Shown piece by piece: positions 24,863 through 32,080 of a DNA stretch of 53,078 bases (positions are counted from its first letter, which is position 1; every line of letters begins with the position of its first letter). The notes under the pieces were generated by a model. That model saw nothing but the letters and a program-made list of their open reading frames with translations, searched no databases and was not told the origin of the DNA. The translations under genes and the position numbers were made by a program. The stretch lies in contig NZ_JAUSMI010000087.1 of NCBI RefSeq assembly GCF_030645145.1, positions 1 to 53,078 of the forward strand, written 5' to 3'. This DNA comes from Microcella sp. (GTDB taxonomy: Bacteria > Actinomycetota > Actinomycetes > Actinomycetales > Microbacteriaceae).

Positions 24863-25399
24863 TCAGCGCACCATGCGCGAGCAGTGGGCGTCGTCCCAGG
24901 GCGAGTACGGATGCCCGAGGCCGTCGAGCGCGAATCCGTGCTTCTCGTAGAAGCGGCGCGCCCGCTCGTTCGCGGTGACGATCCACGCGTAGGCGGGTCG
25001 GCCGTCGAGCACGCCGTCGAGCAGGCGCGCGCCGAGCCCCGAGCCGTGCGTGCTCACGAGCGTGTAGAGCGAGTCGAGCTTCGTCGGGCGCGGAGCCTCG
25101 GGGTCGTCGCTCGGGGCGCTCCGCGCGAAGCCGACGGGCTCGGGCGGCTCGCTGCGCGACGCGGCCGAGCTCGGGTCGTGCCGCTCGGCGACGAGCACGA
25201 TCGAGCCCGGAACGGTGGCGTCGGCCGAGCCCGCGGCGAGCATCCCGGCCCATTCGTCGGCGAGCGATTCGGCGCTCGCCGCGGCGAGGAATCGGTCGCT
25301 CAGGACCCCGGCGTAGGTCTCGAGCCAGCACGCCCGGTGCAGGCGGCCGAGCGCGGGGGCGTCGGCGAGCGTCGCGGGGCGGATGCGGAACTCGAGCAC
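24863..25399 (-). CDS. GNAT-family N-acetyltransferase (first of two)
   Basis: The 178-residue product has the acetyltransferase fold: IRPATLADAPALGRLHRACW at the start, the acetyl-CoA pyrophosphate loop HGSGLGARLLDGVL (motif A, about residue 118), and ERARRFYEKHGFALDG (motif B) near the end. It starts with GTG, 6 nt after TAGGCT (leaderless). A second GNAT of similar layout lies 275 nt upstream on the same strand, suggesting an old duplication. The substrate is unknown. Confidence 0.85.
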   Translation of the reverse strand: MLEFRIRPATLADAPALGRLHRACWLETYAGVLSDRFLAAASAESLADEWAGMLAAGSADATVPGSIVLVAERHDPSSAASRSEPPEPVGFARSAPSDDPEAPRPTKLDSLYTLVSTHGSGLGARLLDGVLDGRPAYAWIVTANERARRFYEKHGFALDGLGHPYSPWDDAHCSRMVR

Positions 25400-25405
25400 C
25401 CCGAG

Positions 25406-25411
25406 AGCCTA
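25406..25411 (-). promoter_or_regulatory. -10 element of the first GNAT gene (leaderless)
   Basis: TAGGCT on the minus strand ends 6 nt before the GTG at 25399. Confidence 0.5.
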
Positions 25412-25473
25412 GAACCTGCGCGCCCCGCGCCCGCTCAGGGCCGTGAGCTCTGCGGGAATGCTGCCCGCCGCCT

Positions 25474-25538
25474 CCGCCCTACCGTTGTTGAGGAGTGACG
25501 TAATTCGATTTCGACACTCCTCGACAACGGTAGGGCGG
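25474..25538. repeat. Long hairpin element b1 (24-bp stem, 17-nt loop)
   Basis: Arms 25474-25497 and 25515-25538 pair over 24 bp with one G-U. The loop reads ACGTAAT, TCGA, TTTCGA. The stem next to the loop (GAGGAGTG/CACTCCTC) and the loop flanks recur in a second hairpin at 25591-25635 in reverse orientation. Confidence 0.85.
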
Positions 25539-25590
25539 CGATCGACGGCGATGGTCGCCAGCCGCATGACCCGACTTTCGCAGCGCTCAC

Positions 25591-25635
25591 GATGTGGAGG
25601 AGTGTCGAAACGCGATTACGTCACTCCTCCACATC
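25591..25635. repeat. Long hairpin element b2 (14-bp stem, 17-nt loop)
   Basis: Arms 25591-25604 and 25622-25635 pair perfectly over 14 bp. Read on the minus strand the loop is ACGTAAT, CGCG, TTTCGA, matching b1 except in the central tetranucleotide. The outer stem differs from b1, but by compensatory changes. Confidence 0.85.
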
Positions 25636-25673
25636 CTGAGTGCGCACGCCGGGGAGGTGTTTGGCGCGCGGGC

Positions 25674-26162
25674 TCAGCGCACCAGGCGGATCTCGACGAG
25701 GTTCTCGAAGCGCGGCAGCAGCTCGGTCGTGCCGTCGGGGGCGAATCCGTTGCGCTCGTAGAACGCGCGCGCCCGCGGGTTGCGCTCGAGCACCCACAGT
25801 GACGCCGGCCGGTCGCCGAGCGCCGCATCGAGCAGGCGCTGACCGAGTCCCGATCCGTAGGCGGATGCTCGGACGTAGATCGCGTAGAGCTCGAGCTCGC
25901 GCGGCGGAGCCTCACCGCGACCCGGCCCCGAGCTCGCGAACCCGACGAGCTCTCCGTCCTCCTCCGCGAGCAGCAGCGTGCCGCCATCGCTCGCGAGGCG
26001 CGGAATCGTGATCGCCCAGCGCTCGGCGCTCGACTCGGGCGTCGCGCGCTCGAAGAATTCGGCGCTCAGCAGGTCTCCGTACGCCTCGCGCCAGCACGCC
26101 ATGTGCAGGCTGCCGAGCGCGTCGGCGTCCTGCACGGTCGCGGGGCGCAGCAGAGTCGTCAT
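25674..26162 (-). CDS. GNAT-family N-acetyltransferase (second of two)
   Basis: The 162-residue product shows LLRPATVQDADALGSLHMACWREAY at the start, motif A YGSGLGQRLLDAAL (about residue 105) and motif B PRARAFYERNGFAPDG. It resembles the GNAT ending at 24863 in layout and spacing but is clearly diverged. TACCGT ends 6 nt before the ATG (leaderless). Two palindromic elements lie just downstream of its stop. The substrate cannot be predicted. Confidence 0.87.
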   Translation of the reverse strand: MTTLLRPATVQDADALGSLHMACWREAYGDLLSAEFFERATPESSAERWAITIPRLASDGGTLLLAEEDGELVGFASSGPGRGEAPPRELELYAIYVRASAYGSGLGQRLLDAALGDRPASLWVLERNPRARAFYERNGFAPDGTTELLPRFENLVEIRLVR

Positions 26163-26168
26163 CCGACC

Positions 26169-26174
26169 ACGGTA
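26169..26174 (-). promoter_or_regulatory. -10 element of the second GNAT gene (leaderless)
   Basis: TACCGT on the minus strand ends 6 nt before the ATG at 26162. Confidence 0.5.
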
Positions 26175-26213
26175 GAGGATTCGTCAGCACCCGGCCGCCG
26201 CCGGCAACGCGAA

Positions 26214-26246
26214 CGCGCCCGCCCCCCGGTGGGGGGGACGGGCGCG
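26214..26246 (-). terminator. Terminator of the DEAD-box helicase gene
   Basis: CGCGCCCG (26214-26221) pairs with CGGGCGCG (26239-26246). A run of C and a run of G inside extend the stem past a one-base bulge. Confidence 0.7.
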
Positions 26247-26268
26247 TGCGACGCGTGGTGCTGCGGGG

Positions 26269-27876
26269 TTATCGGCCGCGGCGCTGCCCGCCCGAGCTGT
26301 TCGAGCGGACGACCTGGCCGACGCGGATGCCGCCGGCGGCGCCGCCGCTGCTCGGAGCCGAGGCGCGGCGCGAGCCCTGGCGGGTGCGAGGCGCGGCCGG
26401 AGCGTCGGTGTGACGGATGGCATCGGAGCGGTGCGGGGCGGCGTCGGTGCGCGGGCGATCGGTGCGGACGCGAGTGCCTCCACCGGTCGGCGCGGCGCTC
26501 GACGCCGTCGAGCCGGCGGCGCCGGAGCGACCGCCGCGACGGCTGGAGCCCGAACCCGAGCCCGAGCGGCCCGACTCGGAGCGGCCCGCTCCCGAGCCCT
26601 CGCGGGTCGAGCGCTTGCGCTGCGCGTTGGCGCCCTGCGAGCGGCCCCCGCCCTGGACGGGCGGACGCAGCACGGCCGGGAGCGCGTCGGAAGCGACGCG
26701 GGGCGCGACGTCGCCGATGAGGCGCGTCACGGCATCCGAGCCCGAGGTCACCTGCTGCGGCTGGACCGAGATCGCGGCCTTCTTGAGAAGCGCGGCGGTG
26801 TCGCGACGCTGCTCGGGAAGAACGAGGGTGACGACGTCGCCCTCGGCGCCGGCACGGGCGGTGCGGCCCGAGCGGTGGAGGTACGCCTTGTGCTCCATGG
26901 GCGGGTCGACGTGGATGACGAGCTCGATGTCGTCGACGTGCACACCGCGGGCGGCGACGTCGGTCGCGACGAGCACGCGCACGCTGCCGTCGCCGAACGC
27001 GGCGAGGTTGCGGTCGCGGGCCGGCTGCGACAGGTTGCCGTGCAGGTCGACGGCGGGGATGCCCTCGGCCGTGAGCGCCTTCGCGAGCTTCTTGGCCTGG
27101 TGCTTGGTGCGCATGAAGAGGATGCGGCGGCCGCTGCCCGAGGCGAGCGCCGACACGAGGCGCTTCTTCTCGTCCACGCCCGAGACCTCGAAGACGTGGT
27201 GGGTCATCGCGGCGACGGGCGAGTTCGCCTCGTCGACCGAGTGCGTGGCCGGGTTGTGCAGGAACTGCTTGACGAGCTTGTCCACGCCGTTGTCGAGCGT
27301 CGCGCTGAACAGGAGGCGCTGGCCGTCGGCCGGCGTCGCCTTCATGATGCGCGTGACGCCCGGCAGGAAGCCGAGGTCGGCCATGTGGTCGGCCTCGTCG
27401 AGCACGGTGATCTCGACGGCGTCGAGGGAGACGAACTTCTGCTGCATGAGGTCCTCGAGGCGGCCGGGGCACGCGACGATGATGTCGACGCCGGCGCGCA
27501 GCGCGCTGACCTGACGGCTCTGCGAGACGCCGCCGAAGATCGTGGTCGTCGTGAGGCCGTAGGCCTTCGCGAGCGGCTCGAGGACGGCGTTGATCTGCGT
27601 CGCGAGCTCGCGCGTCGGGGCGAGGACCATGCCGAGCGGGCGGCCCGGGCGTCGGGGTCCGCCGGCGAGGCGCGTGCCGAGGCGCGCGATCATCGGGATC
27701 GAGAACGCCAGGGTCTTGCCCGAGCCGGTCTTGCCGCGGCCGAGCACGTCGCGCCCGCCGAGGGTGTCGGGCAGGGTGTCGACCTGGATGGGGAACGCCT
27801 CGGTCTTGCCCTGAGCGGTCAGAACCTCGACGAGGGGGTACGGCACGCCGAGCGCGCTGAAGGTGGTTTCGGTCAT
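26269..27876 (-). CDS. DEAD-box ATP-dependent RNA helicase
   Basis: The 535-residue product has the two RecA domains of DEAD-box helicases: Q-motif region near residue 20, Walker A GKTGSGKT (about 51), PTRELATQ, DEAD (about 161), SAT, and motif VI HRSGRTARAG. A tail of about 150 residues rich in Arg, Ser, Gly and Pro follows, a usual RNA-binding extension. The start at 27876 follows GAAAGG at 9 nt; the upstream ATG at 27897 lies ahead of this site. The long 5' leader is consistent with cold-shock-type control, which remains inference. Confidence 0.93.
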   Translation of the reverse strand: MTETTFSALGVPYPLVEVLTAQGKTEAFPIQVDTLPDTLGGRDVLGRGKTGSGKTLAFSIPMIARLGTRLAGGPRRPGRPLGMVLAPTRELATQINAVLEPLAKAYGLTTTTIFGGVSQSRQVSALRAGVDIIVACPGRLEDLMQQKFVSLDAVEITVLDEADHMADLGFLPGVTRIMKATPADGQRLLFSATLDNGVDKLVKQFLHNPATHSVDEANSPVAAMTHHVFEVSGVDEKKRLVSALASGSGRRILFMRTKHQAKKLAKALTAEGIPAVDLHGNLSQPARDRNLAAFGDGSVRVLVATDVAARGVHVDDIELVIHVDPPMEHKAYLHRSGRTARAGAEGDVVTLVLPEQRRDTAALLKKAAISVQPQQVTSGSDAVTRLIGDVAPRVASDALPAVLRPPVQGGGRSQGANAQRKRSTREGSGAGRSESGRSGSGSGSSRRGGRSGAAGSTASSAAPTGGGTRVRTDRPRTDAAPHRSDAIRHTDAPAAPRTRQGSRRASAPSSGGAAGGIRVGQVVRSNSSGGQRRGR

Positions 27877-28183
27877 GGGGTGGTGCCTTTCGAGCATGCG
27901 CGATTTCCGGCATCCGCGACCGAGCGGTCAGGATGCGGGGCGCGCGCCGTGGGCGCACGCAGTCGGGAATCGAAGTGGCGACGGCGGCAGTGGCCGACAT
28001 CGTTCGCCGTGAGAAAGTATCGAACCGCGGTGCGCGAGTCGGTGCGCGAGGTGCGGGATGAGTAAGCGTTCTACGACGCAGGCTGACCATCAGTGGCCGT
28101 GCCTATGCAACAACCGTAGCAGGTCGGGTTCCTGACCCGCCGCGGGGGCGCTCTGCGACGCCCGATGGGGCCCGCGCGACTGG
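27877..28183 (-). promoter_or_regulatory. Leader and upstream region of the DEAD-box helicase gene
   Basis: This region holds no convincing gene. GATACT (28021-28016, minus strand) is the best -10 candidate and would give a leader of about 130 nt. A -35 is not clear. The leader is GC-rich with no strong hairpin that I could see. Confidence 0.3.
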
Positions 28184-28240
28184 CCTTCCAGAACTACGGA
28201 ACGGGTGAACCGGATTCAGGCGATCCGTAGTTCTGGAAGG
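28184..28240. repeat. Long perfect hairpin element c (17-bp stem, 23-nt loop)
   Basis: CCTTCCAGAACTACGGA (28184-28200) pairs perfectly with its complement at 28224-28240. The loop begins ACG and ends CGA, like elements b1 and b2. It lies just past the methyltransferase stop and far upstream of the helicase. Confidence 0.85.
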
Positions 28241-28252
28241 ACGCCGCCGATG

Positions 28253-28876
28253 CTAGCGAACCGCCCGCAGCACGAGGTCATGCGCGGTCGCCGTCCGACC
28301 GGCGCGATCGAGCTCGGCCCGCGAGCGCAGCTCGACGTGCACGGACGCGAAACCGTCGGCATGCGCGCGCAGGGCATCCGCATCGAGCATGGTCTCAGCG
28401 GGCGGGCGCGCGATGCCCAGTTCGAGGTCGCGCGCATCGTGAAGGACGAGCAGAAGGACCCCGCCGGGCCGCACGGCCGCGGCCAGACCTCGGTAGAGAG
28501 GGTCGCGCTGCGCGGGAATCACATGCAGGTACTGCCCCGATACGAGATCGTGGACCTCCTCTGGAGGCTTCGAGGCGAGATCCCGCTGCTCGAACGACGA
28601 GACGTCGGCGAGCCTGAGGCGCTCCGACTCGGCTCGCGCTCGGTTGACCGCCACGGCGGAGAGGTCGTATCCGAGGACCGTCCACCCACGGCGCGCGAGC
28701 CACAGGCTGTCGCCGCCCTCGCCGCAGCCCGCATCGATCGCGCGACCGGTGACCAGATGCGCGGCCTCCGCTTCGAGCACGGGGTTCACCCGCCCGCTCC
28801 AGAGACGCTCGCTCGCGCCGTAGCGCGCGTCCCAGATCTCGGCGAGCTCGTCCGCATCGCGCGCGGCTCCCGTCAC
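28253..28876 (-). CDS. SAM-dependent class I methyltransferase
   Basis: The 207-residue product has the class I pattern: an N-terminal WDARYGASERLWSGRVN helix, motif I AIDAGCGEGGDSLWLARRG (SAM binding), an acidic motif II region VLGYDLSAVAVNRARAE, and HVIPAQRDPLYRGLAAAVRPGG. It resembles the TehB/thiopurine methyltransferase branch. The GTG start (28876) overlaps the upstream stop in GTGA, so it is the last gene of a coupled three-gene operon. The substrate is unknown. Confidence 0.82.
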   Translation of the reverse strand: MTGAARDADELAEIWDARYGASERLWSGRVNPVLEAEAAHLVTGRAIDAGCGEGGDSLWLARRGWTVLGYDLSAVAVNRARAESERLRLADVSSFEQRDLASKPPEEVHDLVSGQYLHVIPAQRDPLYRGLAAAVRPGGVLLLVLHDARDLELGIARPPAETMLDADALRAHADGFASVHVELRSRAELDRAGRTATAHDLVLRAVR

Positions 28877-29526
28877 TGCAGCACCGCCCGCCCGTCCCCG
28901 TAGCGCTCGCCGACCGGGATCTCGACGTCGACCGTGTTGCCGGGCGGCGCGAGCGGGCACGCCCACGCGGGGTCGTACGCGCACGACGGGTTGTAGGCGA
29001 AGTTGAAGTCGATCACGAGAGACCCGGGCTCGCGCCCCGGCCCGAGGTCGGCGCCCTTGACGGTGTCGAGGAGGTAGCGTCCGCCGCCGTAGGTGCCGCC
29101 CTCGGCGCGCGACAGCGCGTCCTTCACGGGCACGAAGAGCCCGCCCCCGTACGACCTCAGCCGCCAGACATCGAGAGGGCCGACTCCGGGCACGTCGACG
29201 AGCCCGATGCGCTCGAACGGCACGACCCCGTCGGTGCCGGTCGGCACGTCGAGCGAGGCGGGAGGAGCATCCGCGATCACGCACTCGAACCGCCACGCGC
29301 GGTCGTAGGGCCTCACGCGCAGCCCCGTGAAGCGCTCGCGATCGGCGGGCAGGAGGGGCGAGGCGGGGTGCTCGAGGAAGAGCCGGTCGCGCTCGCGACG
29401 CCACAGGTCGTGGGCGGCCTCGAGGTCGGTCGCGCGCCGCACCTTCTCGTACAGGCGGAACACCGCGCGGCGCCAGCTCACTGTGTCGAGCGCTACGTCC
29501 GCGGCCGAGAGCGTGCCGGCGCTCAC
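28873..29526 (-). CDS. DUF1684-family protein
   Basis: The 217-residue product matches DUF1684: the early WRRERDRLFLEHPASPLLP, FVPVKDALSRAEGGTYGGGRYLLD, and the signature YNPSCAYDPAWACPLAPPGN with IPVGER at the end. The family is widespread but its activity is not established. GTG start at 29526 overlaps the SRPBCC stop in GTGA, and its own stop overlaps the methyltransferase start, so the three genes are likely co-translated. Confidence 0.85.
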   Translation of the reverse strand: MSAGTLSAADVALDTVSWRRAVFRLYEKVRRATDLEAAHDLWRRERDRLFLEHPASPLLPADRERFTGLRVRPYDRAWRFECVIADAPPASLDVPTGTDGVVPFERIGLVDVPGVGPLDVWRLRSYGGGLFVPVKDALSRAEGGTYGGGRYLLDTVKGADLGPGREPGSLVIDFNFAYNPSCAYDPAWACPLAPPGNTVDVEIPVGERYGDGRAVLQ

Positions 29527-30023
29527 GGGCGGCTCGCGAACTGCGTGCGCCAGCCGGGGGCGAGGCGCTTGATCTTCCGGGCGCGCAGCTGCCAGAAGGC
29601 CCAGAAGCCGATCATGACGACGGGGGTGAGGAAGCCCGCGCCGACGTCGAGCCGGTCGCGGAAGAGCGTCCTCCCGCCCGGGGCGACCGAGATCGCCATG
29701 CGGTGGTGCCACGATCGCACGACGCGCATCGGCCCGGAGACCGGCCCGCCCGCGTCGTGCACGATGCGCTCGGTCGAGCCGTCGGAGAGCATCCGCGACT
29801 CATCGCTCAGCCTGATGACCTGCACGCCCATCGGGACGACGCCCAGCAGCTTCAGGCGCACGCGGTGCTCGCCCCCCGGCCACCGCTCGGGGAAGCCGCC
29901 GGGCTCGAGCGACTCGACCGTCGTCCAGGGCCCGGACACCGCCCGGAACACGCTCGGCGCGTGCACGGCCTCCCACGCCGCGTCGGGCGGGCAGTCGAGA
30001 ACGAGATCGAGCGTCACAGGCAT
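29523..30023 (-). CDS. SRPBCC-fold (START-like) protein
   Basis: The 166-residue product begins MPVTLDLVLDCPPDAAWEAVHA, the opening strand and helix of the SRPBCC ligand-binding fold, and continues with alternating beta strands and a long C-terminal helix ending in a basic tail. The segment FLTPVVMIGFWAFWQLRARK may act as an amphipathic or membrane helix. The start at 30023 is supported by GGTGGAG upstream; a GTG at 30038 is an alternative. It heads the coupled operon with DUF1684 and the methyltransferase. Confidence 0.7.
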   Translation of the reverse strand: MPVTLDLVLDCPPDAAWEAVHAPSVFRAVSGPWTTVESLEPGGFPERWPGGEHRVRLKLLGVVPMGVQVIRLSDESRMLSDGSTERIVHDAGGPVSGPMRVVRSWHHRMAISVAPGGRTLFRDRLDVGAGFLTPVVMIGFWAFWQLRARKIKRLAPGWRTQFASRP

Positions 30024-30046
30024 GCGCCCAGTCTCCACCTCGTGGC

Positions 30047-30052
30047 TACCAT
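30047..30052 (+). promoter_or_regulatory. -10 element of the ComB-like gene (leaderless)
   Basis: TACCAT ends 6 nt before the GTG at 30059. Confidence 0.5.
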
Positions 30053-30058
30053 CGACCT

Positions 30059-30628
30059 GTGACCGACCGCCCGAGCACCGAACCCGCCGACCCCGCCGCC
30101 CAGGAGCGCTACCAGGTCCGCTTCGACATGGGGCTCGACGGCGCTCGCCGCATCGGCGGATCGGCCCACCTCCTCGTCTGGTGCGACGCGATCGCGACCG
30201 AGCCCGTGCCGGTGGATGCCCTGCCCCACCGCCTCGAGGTCGTCGACGCCCGTCTCGGTGCGGCCTCCGCGATCGCCCAGCGCCTCCTGGAGCTGCAGGC
30301 CGCGCGCGGCGAGCGCACGATGGTCGCCGTCGTCGCCGCGGGCGCCCCGCTCGAGAGCCCCGACGGCTTCCCCGTGGAGGACGTCCTGCTGGCCGGAGCG
30401 ATCGTCGACGCGCTCGGAGCGGTCGGCATCGACGCGACGAGCCCCGAGGCCGCCGCTGCGGCCGCCGCCTTCCAGGGACTCCGCGGCGCGGTCGGCCACA
30501 TGCTGACCGCGTCGGTCGCCGGTCGTGCGCTCGCCGAGACCTCGGGCGCGGATGCCCTTCCCGCCGCCCGCGCGCGGCTCGAGCAGGCCGAGCTCGTCGT
30601 CCTGCGGGAATTCAGCCACTCGGCATAG
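30059..30628 (+). CDS. ComB-like (2-phosphosulfolactate phosphatase family) protein
   Basis: The 189-residue product has the ComB layout: VRFDMGLDGARRIGGSAHLLVWCDA at the start, LVAA-type VVDARLGAASAIAQRLLEL, VAVVAAGAPLESPDGFPVEDVLLAGAIVDAL, and SPEAAAAAAAFQGLRG. It is shorter than methanogen ComB (about 240 residues), and the acidic ligands are only partly recognisable, so the true reaction may differ from coenzyme M synthesis. GTG start with TACCAT upstream (leaderless). It is divergent from the SRPBCC operon. Confidence 0.6.
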   Translation: MTDRPSTEPADPAAQERYQVRFDMGLDGARRIGGSAHLLVWCDAIATEPVPVDALPHRLEVVDARLGAASAIAQRLLELQAARGERTMVAVVAAGAPLESPDGFPVEDVLLAGAIVDALGAVGIDATSPEAAAAAAAFQGLRGAVGHMLTASVAGRALAETSGADALPAARARLEQAELVVLREFSHSA

Positions 30629-30680
30629 CGTTCCTCCTGGTCAGAGATCCACGTCTGGCATCGAACCGGGAGGACCCCCC

Positions 30681-30983
30681 ATGAAGGCGCACGTCAACGG
30701 CACCGTCATCGCCGAGGCTCCGGAGGAGCAGCTCGTCAAGATCGAGGGCAACTGGTACTTCCCGCCGTCGAGCGTGAAGAGCGAGTTCCTCGAGAAGAGC
30801 CCGACGCCGTACACCTGCCCGTGGAAGGGCGAGTGCCAGTACTTCAGCGTCGTCGTCGACGGCGAGAAGCTGCAGGACCGCGCATGGAGCTACCCGAACC
30901 CGTACCCGGCCTCCTTCGACCGCGTCGGCACCGACTACTCGAACTACGTCGCCTTCTGGAAAGAGGTGCAGGTCTCCGCGTAG
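30681..30983 (+). CDS. DUF427-family protein
   Basis: The 100-residue product is a single DUF427 domain: MKAHVNGTVIAEAPEEQLVKIEGNWYFPP, then TPYTCPWKGECQYFSVVVDG, then AWSYPNPYPASFDRVGTDYSNYVAFW. The YTCPWKG and SYPNP segments are the family hallmarks. The ribosome site GGGAGGA lies 6 nt before the ATG. The family's activity is unknown. Confidence 0.9.
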   Translation: MKAHVNGTVIAEAPEEQLVKIEGNWYFPPSSVKSEFLEKSPTPYTCPWKGECQYFSVVVDGEKLQDRAWSYPNPYPASFDRVGTDYSNYVAFWKEVQVSA

Positions 30984-31017
30984 CGGACCACCTCGCCGCC
31001 GCGCCGCACCGTGGCCT

Positions 31018-31473
31018 TCAGGCCGCGCGCTGGTCGACCCAGTCGATCAGGTGCCGCGGGCTGAAGCCGCGCGCGCACTGACCGCACGAGAGCGGCTTCG
31101 CGGGCTTCCGGAACCGCACGAACTCGTGCCCGTTGGGGCACCGGCCGCGCCAGCGCGCGCGCTCGTCGGCGATCGGGCCGTCGTGCGTGCGGCCGCCCTC
31201 GTAGCCGAGCCCGCGGGCGAGCGCGCGCCACACGGGGCCGTGCCCGGTGCCGGGGCCCGCGAGCGCGTGCGCGACCTCGTGCAGCAGGATCTGGTGGATC
31301 TCGTCGTCCTCGAAGCGCGCCGCCAGGTGGCGCGAGACCGTGATGCGGCGATCGGTATAGTTGCACAGGCCCGCGCGCCGCGTCGCGTTGTCGAACCCGA
31401 AGCTCCACGACGGGTCGAGGTGCAGGCGCAGCAGGGCCTCGGCCCACACGCGCACCCGCTCCAGCTCGCTCAC
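31018..31473 (-). CDS. SprT-like zinc metallopeptidase domain protein
   Basis: The 151-residue product has the zinc-metallopeptidase motif LLHEVAHALAG (HExxH) followed by HGPVW, giving the third ligand as in SprT. A C-terminal zinc ribbon is present (CPNG ... CGQC). SprT-like domains include DNA-protein crosslink proteases, but small bacterial forms are uncharacterised. GTG start 6 nt after TAGCCT (leaderless). It is divergent from the globin gene across a palindrome-rich spacer. Confidence 0.82.
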   Translation of the reverse strand: MSELERVRVWAEALLRLHLDPSWSFGFDNATRRAGLCNYTDRRITVSRHLAARFEDDEIHQILLHEVAHALAGPGTGHGPVWRALARGLGYEGGRTHDGPIADERARWRGRCPNGHEFVRFRKPAKPLSCGQCARGFSPRHLIDWVDQRAA

Positions 31474-31479
31474 CCCTCC

Positions 31480-31485
31480 AGGCTA
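31480..31485 (-). promoter_or_regulatory. -10 element of the sprT-like gene (leaderless)
   Basis: TAGCCT on the minus strand ends 6 nt before the GTG at 31473. Confidence 0.5.
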
Positions 31486-31553
31486 AGAGCCGCCGCCGAC
31501 ACCGCCGCGCCGACACCCGCGGGCGACGGCCCGGCGCGCCGCGCCTCGCGCGA

Positions 31554-31617
31554 TGTTCGTTTAGCGAACACTGTTCACGGTGCGACCGACCGTTCCAGGG
31601 GTGCGGCATGAACAGTG
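31554..31617. promoter_or_regulatory. Palindrome cluster upstream of the globin gene
   Basis: TGTTCGTTTAGCGAACA (31554-31570) is a palindrome with a 5-nt centre. GAACACTGTTC (31566-31576) is a second, overlapping it. CACTGTTCA (31569-31577) is repeated inverted as TGAACAGTG (31609-31617). The last arm ends just before TACAGT (31624-31629), a likely -10 of the globin gene, so these are operator candidates. Confidence 0.45.
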
Positions 31618-31654
31618 CTCGGATACAGTCGCGCTGAGCGTGAGGAGGTGTCAC

Positions 31655-32062
31655 ATGTCGCTGATCCGCCGACTCGGTGGTGACGAGGGCGTCGCCGCGC
31701 TCGTCGACCAGCTCTCCGTGCGCGTCAGGACCGACCCGATCATGGGCCCGTACTTCCGCGACGTCGACGAGGAGGCCCTCAACCGCCACCGCACGATGTT
31801 CCTCTCCGCACTGCTCGGGGGCGCGCACTCCTACACCGGCAAGACGCTCGCCGACGCTCATGGCCCGTTCCGACTCGGCGACCGCGAGTTCGACGCCTTC
31901 CTGCGCGTCATGCGCGAGACGCTCGAAGCCGCTGACGTCGCCCTCCTCGACCGGCAGTCCATCGTCCGGCGGCTCTCCCGCCTCCGCAACGACGTCGTGA
32001 GCCGCGGAGTCTCGGTCGCTCCCGGCGCCCCGATCTTCGGCGGCCCCGAGGCGCGCGACTGA
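31655..32062 (+). CDS. Truncated haemoglobin (globin-like) protein
   Basis: The 135-residue product has the 2/2 globin pattern: LIRRLGGDEGVAALVDQLSVRV, DPIMGPYFRDVDEEAL, RHRTMFLSALLGGAHSYTGK and LADAHGPFRLGDREFDAFL, where the His of ADAHGPF is the proximal-type F8 position. It probably binds heme and handles oxygen or nitric oxide. The start has GAGGAGG 6 nt upstream. The upstream palindromes suggest control by a dedicated regulator. Confidence 0.88.
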   Translation: MSLIRRLGGDEGVAALVDQLSVRVRTDPIMGPYFRDVDEEALNRHRTMFLSALLGGAHSYTGKTLADAHGPFRLGDREFDAFLRVMRETLEAADVALLDRQSIVRRLSRLRNDVVSRGVSVAPGAPIFGGPEARD

Positions 32063-32080
32063 CCGACTCCGCAGCGCCGC

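Noticed and set aside
26410-28065. Long plus-strand open frame opposite the DEAD-box helicase
   Set aside because: It is a shadow of the helicase codons; the protein is a repetitive Arg/Ala/Asp/Val mix with no start signals.
28058-28135. A 25-codon plus-strand frame with two Cys codons, resembling a Cys-responsive leader peptide
   Set aside because: No gene follows on that strand, and the frame lies in the upstream region of the oppositely oriented helicase.
31566-31576. Possible LexA/SOS box upstream of the globin gene
   Set aside because: GAAC and GTTC are 3 nt apart rather than the 4 nt of the actinobacterial SOS box, and neither neighbour is a typical SOS gene.
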